Below the pieces are notes generated by a model. That model was not told the origin of the DNA, searched no databases, and saw only the letters and a list, made by a program, of their open reading frames with translations. From Lysobacterales bacterium (GTDB taxonomy: Bacteria > Pseudomonadota > Gammaproteobacteria > Xanthomonadales > BPKI01), in the NCBI GenBank assembly GCA_026005055.1, contig BPKI01000001.1:186001-250000 (forward strand): DNA of 64,000 nt, given 5' to 3'. Shown piece by piece: positions 9,917 through 19,511 of the stretch (positions within the stretch are counted from its first letter, which is position 1; each line of letters begins with the position of its first letter). The position numbers were made by a program, and so were the translations under genes.

Positions 9917-11442
9917 GCCTCCATCTCCCGCAGGTCTCTCCCGCGCAATGCCGGATGCTCCTCGAGCACGCGGCCCGGGCGGCAATCCTCGGGCGGCGGG
10001 CGGAGGCAAGCGCTCAGCAAATCGGCAAAGCCGGGCCCGGGCAGGAAGGCGCGGAGAAAGCGCTCATGCACCGCATGCGGCGCAGGTGCTCCCACTTGTA
10101 GGCGATCACCCGCGGAGGCCTCGGTCCACGGCGGGAACAAAAAGCTGTCGCGCGCCCATTGCCAGGCCTCGAGCAGATGCCCGCCGGCGCGGTGGGGCCT
10201 CGGATCGGGCAGACCCGCAAGAAGGCGCGCGCGCTCGGCGGAGGAGAGCCACCACGGGCGGAGGAGGGTCGGCGGCGGCAGGGACAAGACCGCGGCGGCC
10301 TCGAGCGCGAGCGGAGCGGCCGCGCCGAAGGCGCGGATGCCGCAAAGCGGGCCGATCACTTCGATGGCGGCGAGCGCGTGCAGCAAGACCTCGCGGCTGA
10401 GCGCCTCGCCTCGCTCCGATGCCCCCTGCCCCGGCCAGTCGATGAGCAGGACCGAGCCATCCGAAGGAGTGGGTGCCGGACAGCCCTCGACCGGGCATGG
10501 GAGCCACAGCTCGAAGCGAGGCCCCGGTCCCTGCCAACGGCAAGCGATGCTGCCGGCTTCCGTGGCGATGAGCCCGATGCCGTCGCTGCGCGCGGGAAGA
10601 CTGGCAAGCCGGTAAGCCGGCCGCTCCCGCGCATGCTCCGTGAGCTCGCGCGCGAGCGCCGCGATCAGCGCCTTCCGGTCGGCGATGCCTTCGGCTCGCA
10701 CGGACTCCGGCAGCGGCGGGAGGCGCGCACGGTGGCTGGCGAGAACATCATCGTCCCGATAGAACAGCACGGTGGGCACGCGCAGCTCGAGGATGCGATC
10801 GCGCTCGCGATCGAGCAGGGCCGCGCGATAGGCGGCGCGATAGCCATCCCAGGCCACAAGCACATCGCGCACCAAGGCATCGTTCGCTTCCGCGCTCGGT
10901 GCCGAGAGCGCGAGCGCCGCCTCCGCGCGACCGTCGTACCACGGGAAAAAGAAGCGCTGCTCGCGCATGCGGGCCCAGAGCCACAGCAGATGCCCGCCAT
11001 CCGAGCGTGGCTCCACCGCCGGCAGGTAGCGCTCGTCGAAGGCTTGCCGCTCATCCTCATCGAACCAGGCGTAGCCATCGACCAGCACCGCCGCCACCCG
11101 CTGGGGGGCGAGCCGACCCATTTCGGCGGCGACCAAGCCGCCGGTGTGCATGCCAAAAACGAGGAATTGCTCGATGCCAAGCCGCGACAGCGCCTCCAGC
11201 ACCGCCTCGGCGAAGCCGCGGATGGAGGGTTCGGGCAGGGGCGCCGAAAAACCGAAGCCGGGCAAGTCCGGAGCCAGCACCAGGTAACGCGACTCGAGCT
11301 CAGCCATGAGCCCCGACCACATGCGCCCGTTTTGCGGCGACTGATGGAGCAGCACCAGCGCCGGCCCTTCGCCCTGCCAGCGAAGATGCAAAGCGCCTTG
11401 CGAAAGCGCGACGAAGCAGCGCTTCGCGCCGCGCTCAGGCAT
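9913..11442 (-). CDS. Tandem alpha/beta-hydrolase fold protein (two domains)
   Basis: Domain 1 LVLLHQSPQNGRMWSGLMAEL...VLAPDLPGFGFS...FGMHTGGLVAAEMG. Domain 2 repeats the layout (LLIDWPGQGAS, GGHLLEAWQWARDSFLFPPWTE versus GGHLLWLWARMREQRFFFPWYD). Confidence 0.85.
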   Translation of the reverse strand: MPERGAKRCFVALSQGALHLRWQGEGPALVLLHQSPQNGRMWSGLMAELESRYLVLAPDLPGFGFSAPLPEPSIRGFAEAVLEALSRLGIEQFLVFGMHTGGLVAAEMGRLAPQRVAAVLVDGYAWFDEDERQAFDERYLPAVEPRSDGGHLLWLWARMREQRFFFPWYDGRAEAALALSAPSAEANDALVRDVLVAWDGYRAAYRAALLDRERDRILELRVPTVLFYRDDDVLASHRARLPPLPESVRAEGIADRKALIAALARELTEHARERPAYRLASLPARSDGIGLIATEAGSIACRWQGPGPRFELWLPCPVEGCPAPTPSDGSVLLIDWPGQGASERGEALSREVLLHALAAIEVIGPLCGIRAFGAAAPLALEAAAVLSLPPPTLLRPWWLSSAERARLLAGLPDPRPHRAGGHLLEAWQWARDSFLFPPWTEASAGDRLQVGAPAPHAVHERFLRAFLPGPGFADLLSACLRPPPEDCRPGRVLEEHPALRGRDLREMEA

Positions 11443-12472
11443 GGCCGGCCACCTCGACCAGCGCCCGCCCGAGCACCTCCCCGCGCATCAAGGCGCAGAA
11501 GGCGCGCGGCGCCTGCTCGAGCCCGCGGTGAATCTGCTCCGGTACGCGCAGCTGGCCGCTTCGCCACAAAGGCAAGACCTCGGCGAGAAAGGCTTCGTGC
11601 TCCCCGAGGTGGTCATAGACCACAAGCCCATGCAGGCTCGCTCTGGCCGCGATCACGCGCCCGAGATTGGGGCCGGCCGGCCGCTCATCGCTGTTGTACT
11701 GGGCGATCATGCCGCAGAGGATCACCCGGGCGCCGCGGCGCAGGTGATCGAGCGCCGCATCGAGCACCGAGCCGCCGACGTTGTCGAAATACACATCGAA
11801 GCCTGAGGGCAGGGCTTCGCCGAGCCGAATGCGGAAATCGGGATGGTCGCGCGCGAGGAGCGCATCGAAGCCGAAGGCCGAGAGCGCCTCGAGCTTGGCC
11901 GCCGAGCTGATGCCCACCACCCAGGCTCCGCGCGCTTTGCCGAGCTGAGCCGCGACCAGCCCCACCGTGCCCGATGCGGCGCTGATCAAGAGCACCTCGC
12001 CGGCGCGAAGACCCGCTTTGTTCAACCCCGCCCACGCGGTGAGACCGGGCATCCCGAGCGCCCCGAGGCGCGCCGGCAAGGGCACCTCCTCTGGGAAGCG
12101 GAAAGGCAGGATCGCATCGGCGAAAAGCCAGCCGCGCTCACGCCAGCCGAGCGCGCCGACCACCCAGGAGCCCACCGGGAAACGCTCAGGCAGACGGCTT
12201 GCCACAACCCGGCCCACGCCTTGGCCGGGAATCACCTCGCCTTCCTTGATCGGCGGGGCGAGATGCCGCCCGGCGAGCTGCACGCGAAGATAGGGATCCA
12301 TCGCCAACCACTCGACCGCCACCAGCACATCCCCTGCCTCGCCGAGGGGCTGCTCGACCATGGCAAAGTCGCTCTCCTCAGGCAGGCCGCGCGGAGAGCG
12401 GCGCAGGACGATGGCGAGGCTGGAATCGCTCACGGCAGCGAGTGATGTATGGTTGGCATATCTTACGATCAT
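11435..12472 (-). CDS. NADP-dependent MDR-family oxidoreductase (CurA/prostaglandin reductase-like)
   Basis: MDPYLRVQLAG, GEVIPGQGVGRVVAS, GEVLLISAASGTVGLVAAQLGKARGAWVVGISS, DVYFDNVGGSVLDAAL, RVILCGMIAQYN. Start codon uncertain. Confidence 0.88.
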   Translation of the reverse strand: MIVRYANHTSLAAVSDSSLAIVLRRSPRGLPEESDFAMVEQPLGEAGDVLVAVEWLAMDPYLRVQLAGRHLAPPIKEGEVIPGQGVGRVVASRLPERFPVGSWVVGALGWRERGWLFADAILPFRFPEEVPLPARLGALGMPGLTAWAGLNKAGLRAGEVLLISAASGTVGLVAAQLGKARGAWVVGISSAAKLEALSAFGFDALLARDHPDFRIRLGEALPSGFDVYFDNVGGSVLDAALDHLRRGARVILCGMIAQYNSDERPAGPNLGRVIAARASLHGLVVYDHLGEHEAFLAEVLPLWRSGQLRVPEQIHRGLEQAPRAFCALMRGEVLGRALVEVAGHA

Positions 12473-13000
12473 GAGGCCGAGGGTGTAGCGGTGGCGGCGA
12501 GCGGGGGAAGTGGCGACAGGGCCTTCCGCGCGCTCGCGCTCGTCGGTGCGCTCGGAGTGGTGCTCGTGCTCGCGGCCGATGTCGGCGCACGCGAGCTGTT
12601 CGGGCGCGGTTTCGACGGAGCGGGCGAGCTCGCGCTGCTTGCGATGATTCTCTGGGTGGCCGCGGGCACTGCCCTCGCCGCCCGCGAGGGCCGGGAGCTT
12701 CGCCTGCGTGTGCTCGATGGTCTCGCCCCGGCCGGCTGGGACCTCGGGTTCCAGCGCCTGGCCGATGCGCTTGCCGCGCTCGGCTACTTCGCCCTCAGTT
12801 TGGGCATGCTGGTTCTGGCCCTGGAGAGCCTTCGCCTCGGTGAAGGCTCGGCGGTGCTCGGCATTCCACCCGCCTTGGGCATGCTGATGCTCGCGCTGGC
12901 CTTCTTCGGTTGCGGCGGGTATCGCCTGCGCGCCGCCCTCGCTCCACCATCTCGGCCAGCGCAGACGACCGCGGCGCCGACCGACGAGGCTAAGCGATGA
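12449..13000 (+). CDS. TRAP transporter small permease (DctQ-like)
   Basis: Four-TM protein GARELFGRGFDGAGELALLAMILWVAAGTALAAREGRELRLRVLDGLAP; directly precedes DctM. Start uncertain. Confidence 0.82.
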   Translation: MVGISYDHEAEGVAVAASGGSGDRAFRALALVGALGVVLVLAADVGARELFGRGFDGAGELALLAMILWVAAGTALAAREGRELRLRVLDGLAPAGWDLGFQRLADALAALGYFALSLGMLVLALESLRLGEGSAVLGIPPALGMLMLALAFFGCGGYRLRAALAPPSRPAQTTAAPTDEAKR

Positions 13001-14259
13001 GCGCGCTTGTCCTGCTTCTCGTCGGGGTGCTGCTGATCGCGCTCCGCCAGCCGCTCGTGCTGGTGCTCGCTGCGCTTTCTGCCCTTGCTCACCTGCTCAT
13101 CGCCCAGGAACGGGGGGATGCCTTCCTGCTCGATGCCTGGCTGGCGCTCAACCAAGAGCTGCTGCTCTCGATCCCGCTGTTCCTGCTCGCCGGACAGATC
13201 GTCGCGCGCGGCGAAACGGCGGCGCGGCTGGTGGCTCTGCTCGCGGCACTGACGCGGCCGCTGCCTGGGGGTTTGGCGGTCGGCGCGGTGCTCGCTTCGG
13301 CGGTCTTCGCCGCGGTTTCCGGCTCCGGCATGGCGACCCTGATGGCGATCGGCACGGTGATGTATCCGGCGCTCATCCGGCATGGCTATCCGCCACGCTA
13401 TGCCGCAGGCGCGCTCTGCGCCGCCGGTACCCTCGGCATCCTGATCCCGCCGAGCATCCCGCTGATCCTCTATGGCCTGGCCACGCGAAGCTCGATCGCC
13501 GATCTCTTCCTCGCGGGCGTGCTGCCAGGCCTGCTTCTGACCGCCCTCATCGCCCTCGACGCCATCCTTCGCCACCGCCGCTCGCCCAAGAGCGCGGGCG
13601 AAAGGCTGCCGCTCGCCGCCGCCTTGCCGCGAAGCCTCCCGCCCCTGGGGATGCCTTTGCTGGTGCTGGGCGGCATTTACGGCGGCTTCCTCACCGCGAC
13701 CGAGGCGGCGGTCATCGCGGTGCTCTACGCGGCCCTGCTCGAAAGCCTGATCCACCGGCGACTTGGCCTGACCGATCTCCGCGAATGCGTGCTCGAAACG
13801 GCGCGACTGCTGGGAACCTTGTTCCCGGTGCTGATGTTCGCCTTCAGCCTCAATGCGCTCGCCGCGGCCGAGGGCCTTCCGCAGCGGCTGGCGGAGACCC
13901 TCGCCCAAGCCTTGCCGGGCAAGATCGCCTTCTTGCTCGGCGTCAACCTGCTCCTGCTCATCCTCGGCTGCGTGCTCGACATCGGTTCGGCGATCCTGCT
14001 CCTCGCGCCGGTGCTCGAGCCGATCGCCCGCGGCTATGGCATCGATCCCGTGCACTTCGGGGTGATCATGGTCATGAACCTCGAGATCGGTTACCTCACA
14101 CCGCCGCTCGGGCTCAACTTGATCATCGCCAGCGCCTTGTTCCGGCTGCCCTTCTGGGAGGTGTGTAAAGGCGCCTTCCCCTTCGTGCTGCTCATGCTGA
14201 TCGGGCTCTTCCTGGTGAGCTTCGTGCCGGCGCTCAGCCTTTGGCTTCCCGGCCGCTGA
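12997..14259 (+). CDS. TRAP transporter large permease (DctM-like)
   Basis: LLSIPLFLLAGQIVARG, AVFAAVSGSGMATLMAIGTVMYPALIRHGYPPRYAAGALCAAGTLGILIPPSIPLILYG, GVIMVMNLEIGYLTPPLGLNLII. Confidence 0.95.
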   Translation: MSALVLLLVGVLLIALRQPLVLVLAALSALAHLLIAQERGDAFLLDAWLALNQELLLSIPLFLLAGQIVARGETAARLVALLAALTRPLPGGLAVGAVLASAVFAAVSGSGMATLMAIGTVMYPALIRHGYPPRYAAGALCAAGTLGILIPPSIPLILYGLATRSSIADLFLAGVLPGLLLTALIALDAILRHRRSPKSAGERLPLAAALPRSLPPLGMPLLVLGGIYGGFLTATEAAVIAVLYAALLESLIHRRLGLTDLRECVLETARLLGTLFPVLMFAFSLNALAAAEGLPQRLAETLAQALPGKIAFLLGVNLLLLILGCVLDIGSAILLLAPVLEPIARGYGIDPVHFGVIMVMNLEIGYLTPPLGLNLIIASALFRLPFWEVCKGAFPFVLLMLIGLFLVSFVPALSLWLPGR

Positions 14260-14327
14260 AACCGGGCGGTCCGGAACGCGCGCTCCGATCCGTATCTTGG
14301 TGGTGCCTCTCGAAGGAAGATGCCTCC

Positions 14328-15083
14328 GTGTCCCGCAAAACTCCGACGCTCCTCGCGATTCTTTTTCTCTGCGGCAGCGCGCGCGCCGACCTCCTCCTCG
14401 AATACGAAGGAGGCCATTCGGGTGGCGTCTCCGCGATGGCCATCGCCAACGGCAAGATCCGAATCGACAACGGTTCCGACACCTCCGTGGTCTTCGATCC
14501 CAAGACCGACACCATCCTCACGCTCGATCACCGCAAGCGGCGCTTCACGCGGATCGGTCCCCGGGAGATGGAGGAGATGCAAGCCGCCCTCCGCGCGGCG
14601 ACGGCCGAACTCGATCGGGCGATGGCCGAGCTCCCTCCAGAAATCCGGGCGCAGATGCAGCAAGGGTTCATGGGCGGCGTCCTCGGCGGAAAGCCCGCGG
14701 TCTCCAGCGCGCCCACGGGGCGCAGCGACCAAGTCCAAGGCATTGCCTGCCGCTTCCACCGTATCGAGGCGCTCGGTCGCCTCGTGGCCGAAGTCTGCAT
14801 CGCCGATCACGCGGACGTGCCCTGGCTCGGTCGCGAAGAGCATGAGACGCTGAACGCGATGCAGCGCATGCAGGAGCGGCTGCTCGAGAACCTCCGCGAG
14901 GGACCTCTGAGCGCGCTGCTCTCCAACACCTTCAATCTCCAGGGTCTACCCTTGGTGCACATCGACCACAGCGGCGGCAAGGCCCTGCGCAGCACGCTCT
15001 CCCGTGTCTCGCGCGATCCGCTGCCCGCCGCGCTGTTCGATCCGCCCGCCGGCTACCAGGAGGAGAAGCTTCACCTGCGCTGA
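14328..15083 (+). CDS. Secreted DUF4412-like protein
   Basis: GTG start; signal peptide SRKTPTLLAILFLCGSARA then DLLLEYEGGHSGGVSAMAIANGKIRIDNGSDTSVVFDPKTDTILTLDHRKRRFTRI. Confidence 0.7.
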   Translation: MSRKTPTLLAILFLCGSARADLLLEYEGGHSGGVSAMAIANGKIRIDNGSDTSVVFDPKTDTILTLDHRKRRFTRIGPREMEEMQAALRAATAELDRAMAELPPEIRAQMQQGFMGGVLGGKPAVSSAPTGRSDQVQGIACRFHRIEALGRLVAEVCIADHADVPWLGREEHETLNAMQRMQERLLENLREGPLSALLSNTFNLQGLPLVHIDHSGGKALRSTLSRVSRDPLPAALFDPPAGYQEEKLHLR

Positions 15084-15442
15084 GCAGGCCTGCCGCACAT
15101 CGGCGAGCCTCGCGGAAGCCATCAGGACTTCTTCTCCGCAACCGAGAAAAAGGACCGTTCGCCCCCTCGCAGCGGCGAAGGCCGTTTCCTGAGCGACCGC
15201 GGGCTACGGTCAGGGGAGCAAAGCCAGCGAATCGCGTCGCCGCCTCGCGCCCACCCGCTGGAGACGATGGCACCGCCGGCCGACCACACGAGGCGCCTTC
15301 GTCGGCGTGCGCGGATCGCCGCTCGGCGACGAGACTCCTCGAGAACGAAGAGGATCAGCGCGATGGATGAGAGACGCAAGCCTCTCTCCGATGGCGGCTG
15401 CCCTCGGAGCGAAGCGGATCGGGAACACCGCAGAGCGGTGCC

Positions 15443-16120
15443 TCACACCGGCTTGACCGTTCCGAGGAAGCACACCGAGGCGATACCCACCCAGTAGAAA
15501 TACGCGAGCGTCCGGCCCACCCGGATCGAACGCTCGAGCCGGCCTTCCACTTCCGGGTTCGAACCCTCGGCATCGAGCCTGCGGAACATCACCGTCCACT
15601 CGCGCATGATGAAGCGCAGCTTGAGCCCGATGACCAGCATGCCGGCGTAGATCAGCACCTTCCACGAGTACCAGTTCATTCCGGGGCCGGCCTTGAAGGG
15701 CCCATGGCCGAGCAGAGAGCTGATCGAGACGATCACGAGCAGCGGGATGAGCACGAAGCGGATCGCCTCGTCGATCTTGGTCAGGCGAATGCCGCGATCG
15801 GTCTCGCGGTAGAAGAACGCCGCCCAGCAGAGCGCTAACCACGCCGCGGTCAGGATCCACACGAGCGGGATGAAACCCGGCCAGCGCGGGACGATGGTCC
15901 AGAGCACCCCCATGTGCAGGCCGAGCGGCAAGAGCAGGATGATGCCGGTGCGGGCGAGGATGTCGATCTTGTAGGCGGTGTCCATGTGCCGCCTGCGCTC
16001 GTCCAATGAGAGCGAGCGGTTGATCACCTTGTAGCTCGTTTGGAAAACACCCCACTCGCCGCCGAGCCAATAGACCATCGCCAGGATGTGCACCCACTTG
16101 AGGACCAACAGTTCGCTCAT
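15443..16120 (-). CDS. Integral membrane protein (CopD-like topology), paralog of 19512-20171
   Basis: MSELLVLKWVHILAMVYWLGGEWGVFQTSYKV... ending WVGIASVCFLGTVKPV; several TM segments. ATG at 16120 preferred over the TTG at 16168, which lies in the palindrome. Confidence 0.8.
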   Translation of the reverse strand: MSELLVLKWVHILAMVYWLGGEWGVFQTSYKVINRSLSLDERRRHMDTAYKIDILARTGIILLLPLGLHMGVLWTIVPRWPGFIPLVWILTAAWLALCWAAFFYRETDRGIRLTKIDEAIRFVLIPLLVIVSISSLLGHGPFKAGPGMNWYSWKVLIYAGMLVIGLKLRFIMREWTVMFRRLDAEGSNPEVEGRLERSIRVGRTLAYFYWVGIASVCFLGTVKPV

Positions 16121-16155
16121 CGTTGAACCCTGCGCAAGGCTGATCGCCAGCTTAG

Positions 16156-16169
16156 TTTGTCCGGACAAA
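16156..16169. promoter_or_regulatory. Palindromic operator TTTGTCCGGACAAA (site 1)
   Basis: Perfect 14-bp palindrome ~36 bp upstream of the ATG of the minus-strand membrane protein; same motif at four other island promoters. Confidence 0.8.
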
Positions 16170-16192
16170 TGTCTGCAAGTCGTCGGCGTCGC

Positions 16193-17218
16193 TCACGAGG
16201 ATGGAACGAGCTTGGCGAAGGCGGGCAGCCAGCGGGCCATCGGCACGGCCGGCGCGCCCAAAGCCTGAAGCAGCCAGCCAGCCACCGGCTGCGAGGCTTC
16301 GCGCCATGCATCGCGCTCCGCCTCGCTCAGCCGGTGCACCACCCCGCCGCGCCGGGCAAGACCCCCGTCTTCGAGCTCGGCCACGAAAGCCCGCACCTCG
16401 GCGCGATGCGCTGCGGGTGGATCGAGGCAGGCGCGCACGGCGTCGCGCTCCGATGCGCTCAGCGCCTGCCACCAAGCGGCATTGGCCACCACCACGCCGG
16501 CATCGTAGGCATGCGCCGTGAGGGTGAGATACGGCGCATGCCGCACGAGCCCGGCCAGGGCATAGAGCCCGGTGCCTGTCTGACCTCCGACGATCAGGCC
16601 GGTCTGTAGCGCCGTGAGCACCTCGGTGAAGCTGATCGGCACCTGATTCATCGCCAGCGCCTGCCCGAACAGGCGCGCCCCGAGGGCGTTCGAGGCGCGC
16701 ATCCGTAGTCCCCGCACATCCTCGGGGCGGCGAAGCGGGCGTCGAGCGTAAAGATGGGTGAGCCCCACCTCGGCCCACTGCAGCAACTCGAGCCCCTTGG
16801 TGCGAAAGCGCTCGGCGAAGAGCGGCAAGAGCGGCCCATCGAGCAGCCGATCGGCCTCTGCCGGCGAGGAAAACTGGTAGGGCGAGAGGATCAGGCTGAG
16901 CTCGGGCACGAGGGTGGCCGCACCCTGCAAGGAAAGCCCAGCCATCTCGATCCGTCCGCGGCGCAGCTTGGCAATCGCGTGTTCCTCGGCACCGAGTTCG
17001 CCGCGGATGAGCAGCCTGACCGCGAAACCGGGCAGCGCTTCGCGCGCACGCTCGGCGAAGCGCTGCCAGAGGGCGAACCACGGCGTGCCGGGCACCGTGA
17101 CCGCACTGACGCGCAGCCGAGGTTTTGCTGGGCCCGGCGCACAGGCGGCGAGCAGGAAGCCCGCGCCGCCGAGCAGCAAGCGGCGGCGGTCCGGATCAGC
17201 CGGCGAATGTCTGGACAA
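16193..17218 (-). CDS. TRAP transporter substrate-binding protein (DctP-like lipoprotein)
   Basis: RRRLLLGGAGFLLAACAPG lipobox; LPLFAERFRTKGLELLQWAEVGLTHLYARRPLRRPEDVRGLRMRASNALGARLF...ISFTEVLTALQTGLIVGGQTGT. TTG start with upstream GGGAGGG; an in-frame TAA just upstream excludes longer forms. Confidence 0.88.
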   Translation of the reverse strand: MSRHSPADPDRRRLLLGGAGFLLAACAPGPAKPRLRVSAVTVPGTPWFALWQRFAERAREALPGFAVRLLIRGELGAEEHAIAKLRRGRIEMAGLSLQGAATLVPELSLILSPYQFSSPAEADRLLDGPLLPLFAERFRTKGLELLQWAEVGLTHLYARRPLRRPEDVRGLRMRASNALGARLFGQALAMNQVPISFTEVLTALQTGLIVGGQTGTGLYALAGLVRHAPYLTLTAHAYDAGVVVANAAWWQALSASERDAVRACLDPPAAHRAEVRAFVAELEDGGLARRGGVVHRLSEAERDAWREASQPVAGWLLQALGAPAVPMARWLPAFAKLVPSS

Positions 17219-17219
17219 A
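17206..17219. promoter_or_regulatory. Palindromic operator AATGTCTGGACAAA (site 2, one core mismatch)
   Basis: TGTCTGGACA core between divergent DctP (-) and TonB receptor (+); overlaps the DctP start codon. Confidence 0.72.
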
Positions 17220-17282
17220 TGCCCTCCCGACGATTAGCATCGTCTGTCATAAAAGCATAGCAAGCAGGCAATGGGAGGGGTC

Positions 17283-19457
17283 ATGTCACACCGTCTTTGG
17301 GCCGTGATGGCGAGTCTAGTTCTCGCTCCGTCGCTCTTCGCCCAGGAGCCCACCGGCGGGCAGGAGCAGAAGGAGCGAAGCCCCGAGGAGGAGCGGGCGG
17401 TGGCGCTCGGCGTGGTGCAGGTGACCGCCCAGCGGCGCAAGGAGGACGTCCAGCGCATCCCCCTCGCGGTGACCGCGCTCACCGAGATCGACTTCGAGAA
17501 CCGGCAGATCCGGCGGCTGGACGATCTTCAGGCGCAGGTCCCCAACATCATCATCCAGCCGAATACGGGCACGACCACCGGCGCGAAGATCTTTCTGCGC
17601 GGGGTGGGCGCCGATGATTCGCTCTTCACCAACGATCCGGCGGTCGCGATCTATATCGACGACGTCTACATTCCCCGTCAGACCGGAGCTTTGTTCGCTC
17701 TCTACGACCTCGAGCGGATCGAGGTCCTGCGCGGTCCGCAAGGAACCCTCTACGGGCGAAACGCCACCGGCGGCGCCATCCGTTTCGTCACCCGCAAGCC
17801 GGGCGGCCCTGAGACGCTCGTGGTCGATGGCCTGGTCGGCAACTTCGGGCGGGCCGATGCTCGCCTGTCCTGGAGCAAAGACCTGAGCGAGAACTGGTTC
17901 CTCCAGTTCGCCACCCTCACCCGCAACCGCGATGGGTACATGCGCGATGTGAGCTTCAACCGCAAGGTCAACGATGAGGAAGTGCACGCGGCGCGGGTGA
18001 GCGTGCTCGGGCGCTTGGACGAACGCACCACGGTGACGATCAGCGCCGACATGGTGCGCGAGCGCAGCGGCCCGGCCTACCCCACCGGCGTGATCCGGAG
18101 CCCGATTCCACGCCCGCCAGGCCCCGGCGGACAGCCCAGGCCGCCGCGTCCGGTGAACGACCCCGACCGCAACTACTACACGCTCGAGACCGATCTCGCC
18201 GCCGGCAAGAACGACCTCGATCAAGCGGGTCTCTCCGTGGTCGCCGAGACCGTGTTCTCGCCGGAACTGGAGTGGCGCAACATCCTCGCCTGGCGCTCGC
18301 TCGACAATCTCCTGTTCGGCGATTTCGATGGCACGGCCCAGCGCCGGCTGCACATTTTCCAAGACCAGTCGCAGTATCAGTGGAGCTACGAGTCGCAGCT
18401 CAACGGCTCGGGAGAGCGGATCAACTGGGTCCTCGGCCTCTTTCGCTTCGTCGAAAGCAACGAGCAGCCCACCCGCCAAGACGTGTTCGTGACCGGCCCG
18501 ACCAATCTCATCGCCCAGGACACCTCGGCGTGGGCGCTTTTCGGTCAAGCGACCTGGCAGGCCACGGAGCGCCTGAGCCTCACCGGCGGCCTGCGCCAGA
18601 GCTACGAGCACAAGAAGCTGTTCATCGACTCGGTGCGGCCCAACGGCACCCCCAACTTCCAGGTCAACCGCGACCGCAAATGGTGGCACCTGAGCTGGCG
18701 GGCCGCAGCCGACTATCGCTTCACCGACGAAATCTTCGGCTACGCGAGTGCCGCCACCGGCTTCAAGAGCGGCGGTTTCAACGGCCGGGGTACCGCGCCC
18801 AATCTGGTCACCACCGTGGATGAGGAGGAGGTGCTCTCGTACGAGGTCGGCCTGAAGTCAGTCCTGCTCGACGGACGGTTGCGGCTCAATCTCAACTATT
18901 ACCGGAACCGCTACGACGACCTGCAGCTCACGGCGATCAACGAGCAAGGGCTCTTCGTGCTGATCAACGCGGCCGATACCCGCATTCAGGGCTATGAGCT
19001 CGAGTTTTCGGCTTTGCCGCTCGACAATCTGCGCCTCTATGGGATGCTCGGCACCATCGATGCGAAATACGTGCGCTTCAGCGAGGTCAATCGCCCCATC
19101 TTCGAGGGCCGCAAGCTCAAGCAAGCGCCCGAGCTCACCTATAGCCTCGGCTTCGATCTCAGCTATCCGCTCGGCGCAGGGCAGATCAGCCTGAGCGCGC
19201 AGCATCAGTTCACCGACGAGCACTATCACAACGTCGCCAACTCCGAGATCATCAAATCCCGTCCCTTCCGCCTCACCAATGCGAGGCTCGCCTATGAATC
19301 CGCGGATCGGCGCTGGGCGGTGGCGCTGGTCGGGCGCAATCTGACCGATACCGAATACTTCACCGGCGCCTTCGACATCGACGGCCTCGATATTGCCAAT
19401 GCCTACATGAACGTGCCGCGCCAGTACGGCGTCGAGTTCAAGTACTTCTTCTGGTGA
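17283..19457 (+). CDS. TonB-dependent receptor
   Basis: Signal peptide MSHRLWAVMASLVLAPSLFAQE; VTAQRRKEDVQRIPLAVTALTE, LRGPQGTLYGRNATGGAIRFVTRKPG; C-terminal YGVEFKYFFW. RBS gggagggg upstream. Confidence 0.95.
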   Translation: MSHRLWAVMASLVLAPSLFAQEPTGGQEQKERSPEEERAVALGVVQVTAQRRKEDVQRIPLAVTALTEIDFENRQIRRLDDLQAQVPNIIIQPNTGTTTGAKIFLRGVGADDSLFTNDPAVAIYIDDVYIPRQTGALFALYDLERIEVLRGPQGTLYGRNATGGAIRFVTRKPGGPETLVVDGLVGNFGRADARLSWSKDLSENWFLQFATLTRNRDGYMRDVSFNRKVNDEEVHAARVSVLGRLDERTTVTISADMVRERSGPAYPTGVIRSPIPRPPGPGGQPRPPRPVNDPDRNYYTLETDLAAGKNDLDQAGLSVVAETVFSPELEWRNILAWRSLDNLLFGDFDGTAQRRLHIFQDQSQYQWSYESQLNGSGERINWVLGLFRFVESNEQPTRQDVFVTGPTNLIAQDTSAWALFGQATWQATERLSLTGGLRQSYEHKKLFIDSVRPNGTPNFQVNRDRKWWHLSWRAAADYRFTDEIFGYASAATGFKSGGFNGRGTAPNLVTTVDEEEVLSYEVGLKSVLLDGRLRLNLNYYRNRYDDLQLTAINEQGLFVLINAADTRIQGYELEFSALPLDNLRLYGMLGTIDAKYVRFSEVNRPIFEGRKLKQAPELTYSLGFDLSYPLGAGQISLSAQHQFTDEHYHNVANSEIIKSRPFRLTNARLAYESADRRWAVALVGRNLTDTEYFTGAFDIDGLDIANAYMNVPRQYGVEFKYFFW

Positions 19458-19469
19458 TCCCCCATGACC

Positions 19470-19506
19470 CGGGCGGTCGGCGCGATGCCACCGCCCGTTT
19501 TTTTTT
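19470..19506 (+). terminator. Rho-independent terminator of the TonB receptor gene
   Basis: CGGGCGGT-cggcgcgatgcc-ACCGCCCG followed by TTTTTTTTT. Confidence 0.88.
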
Positions 19507-19511
19507 CGCCC

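Noticed and set aside
15084-15442. ~360-bp convergent gap with several small ORFs
   Set aside because: No RBS-supported ORF with recognisable composition and no strong hairpin plus T tract found by eye; left unannotated.
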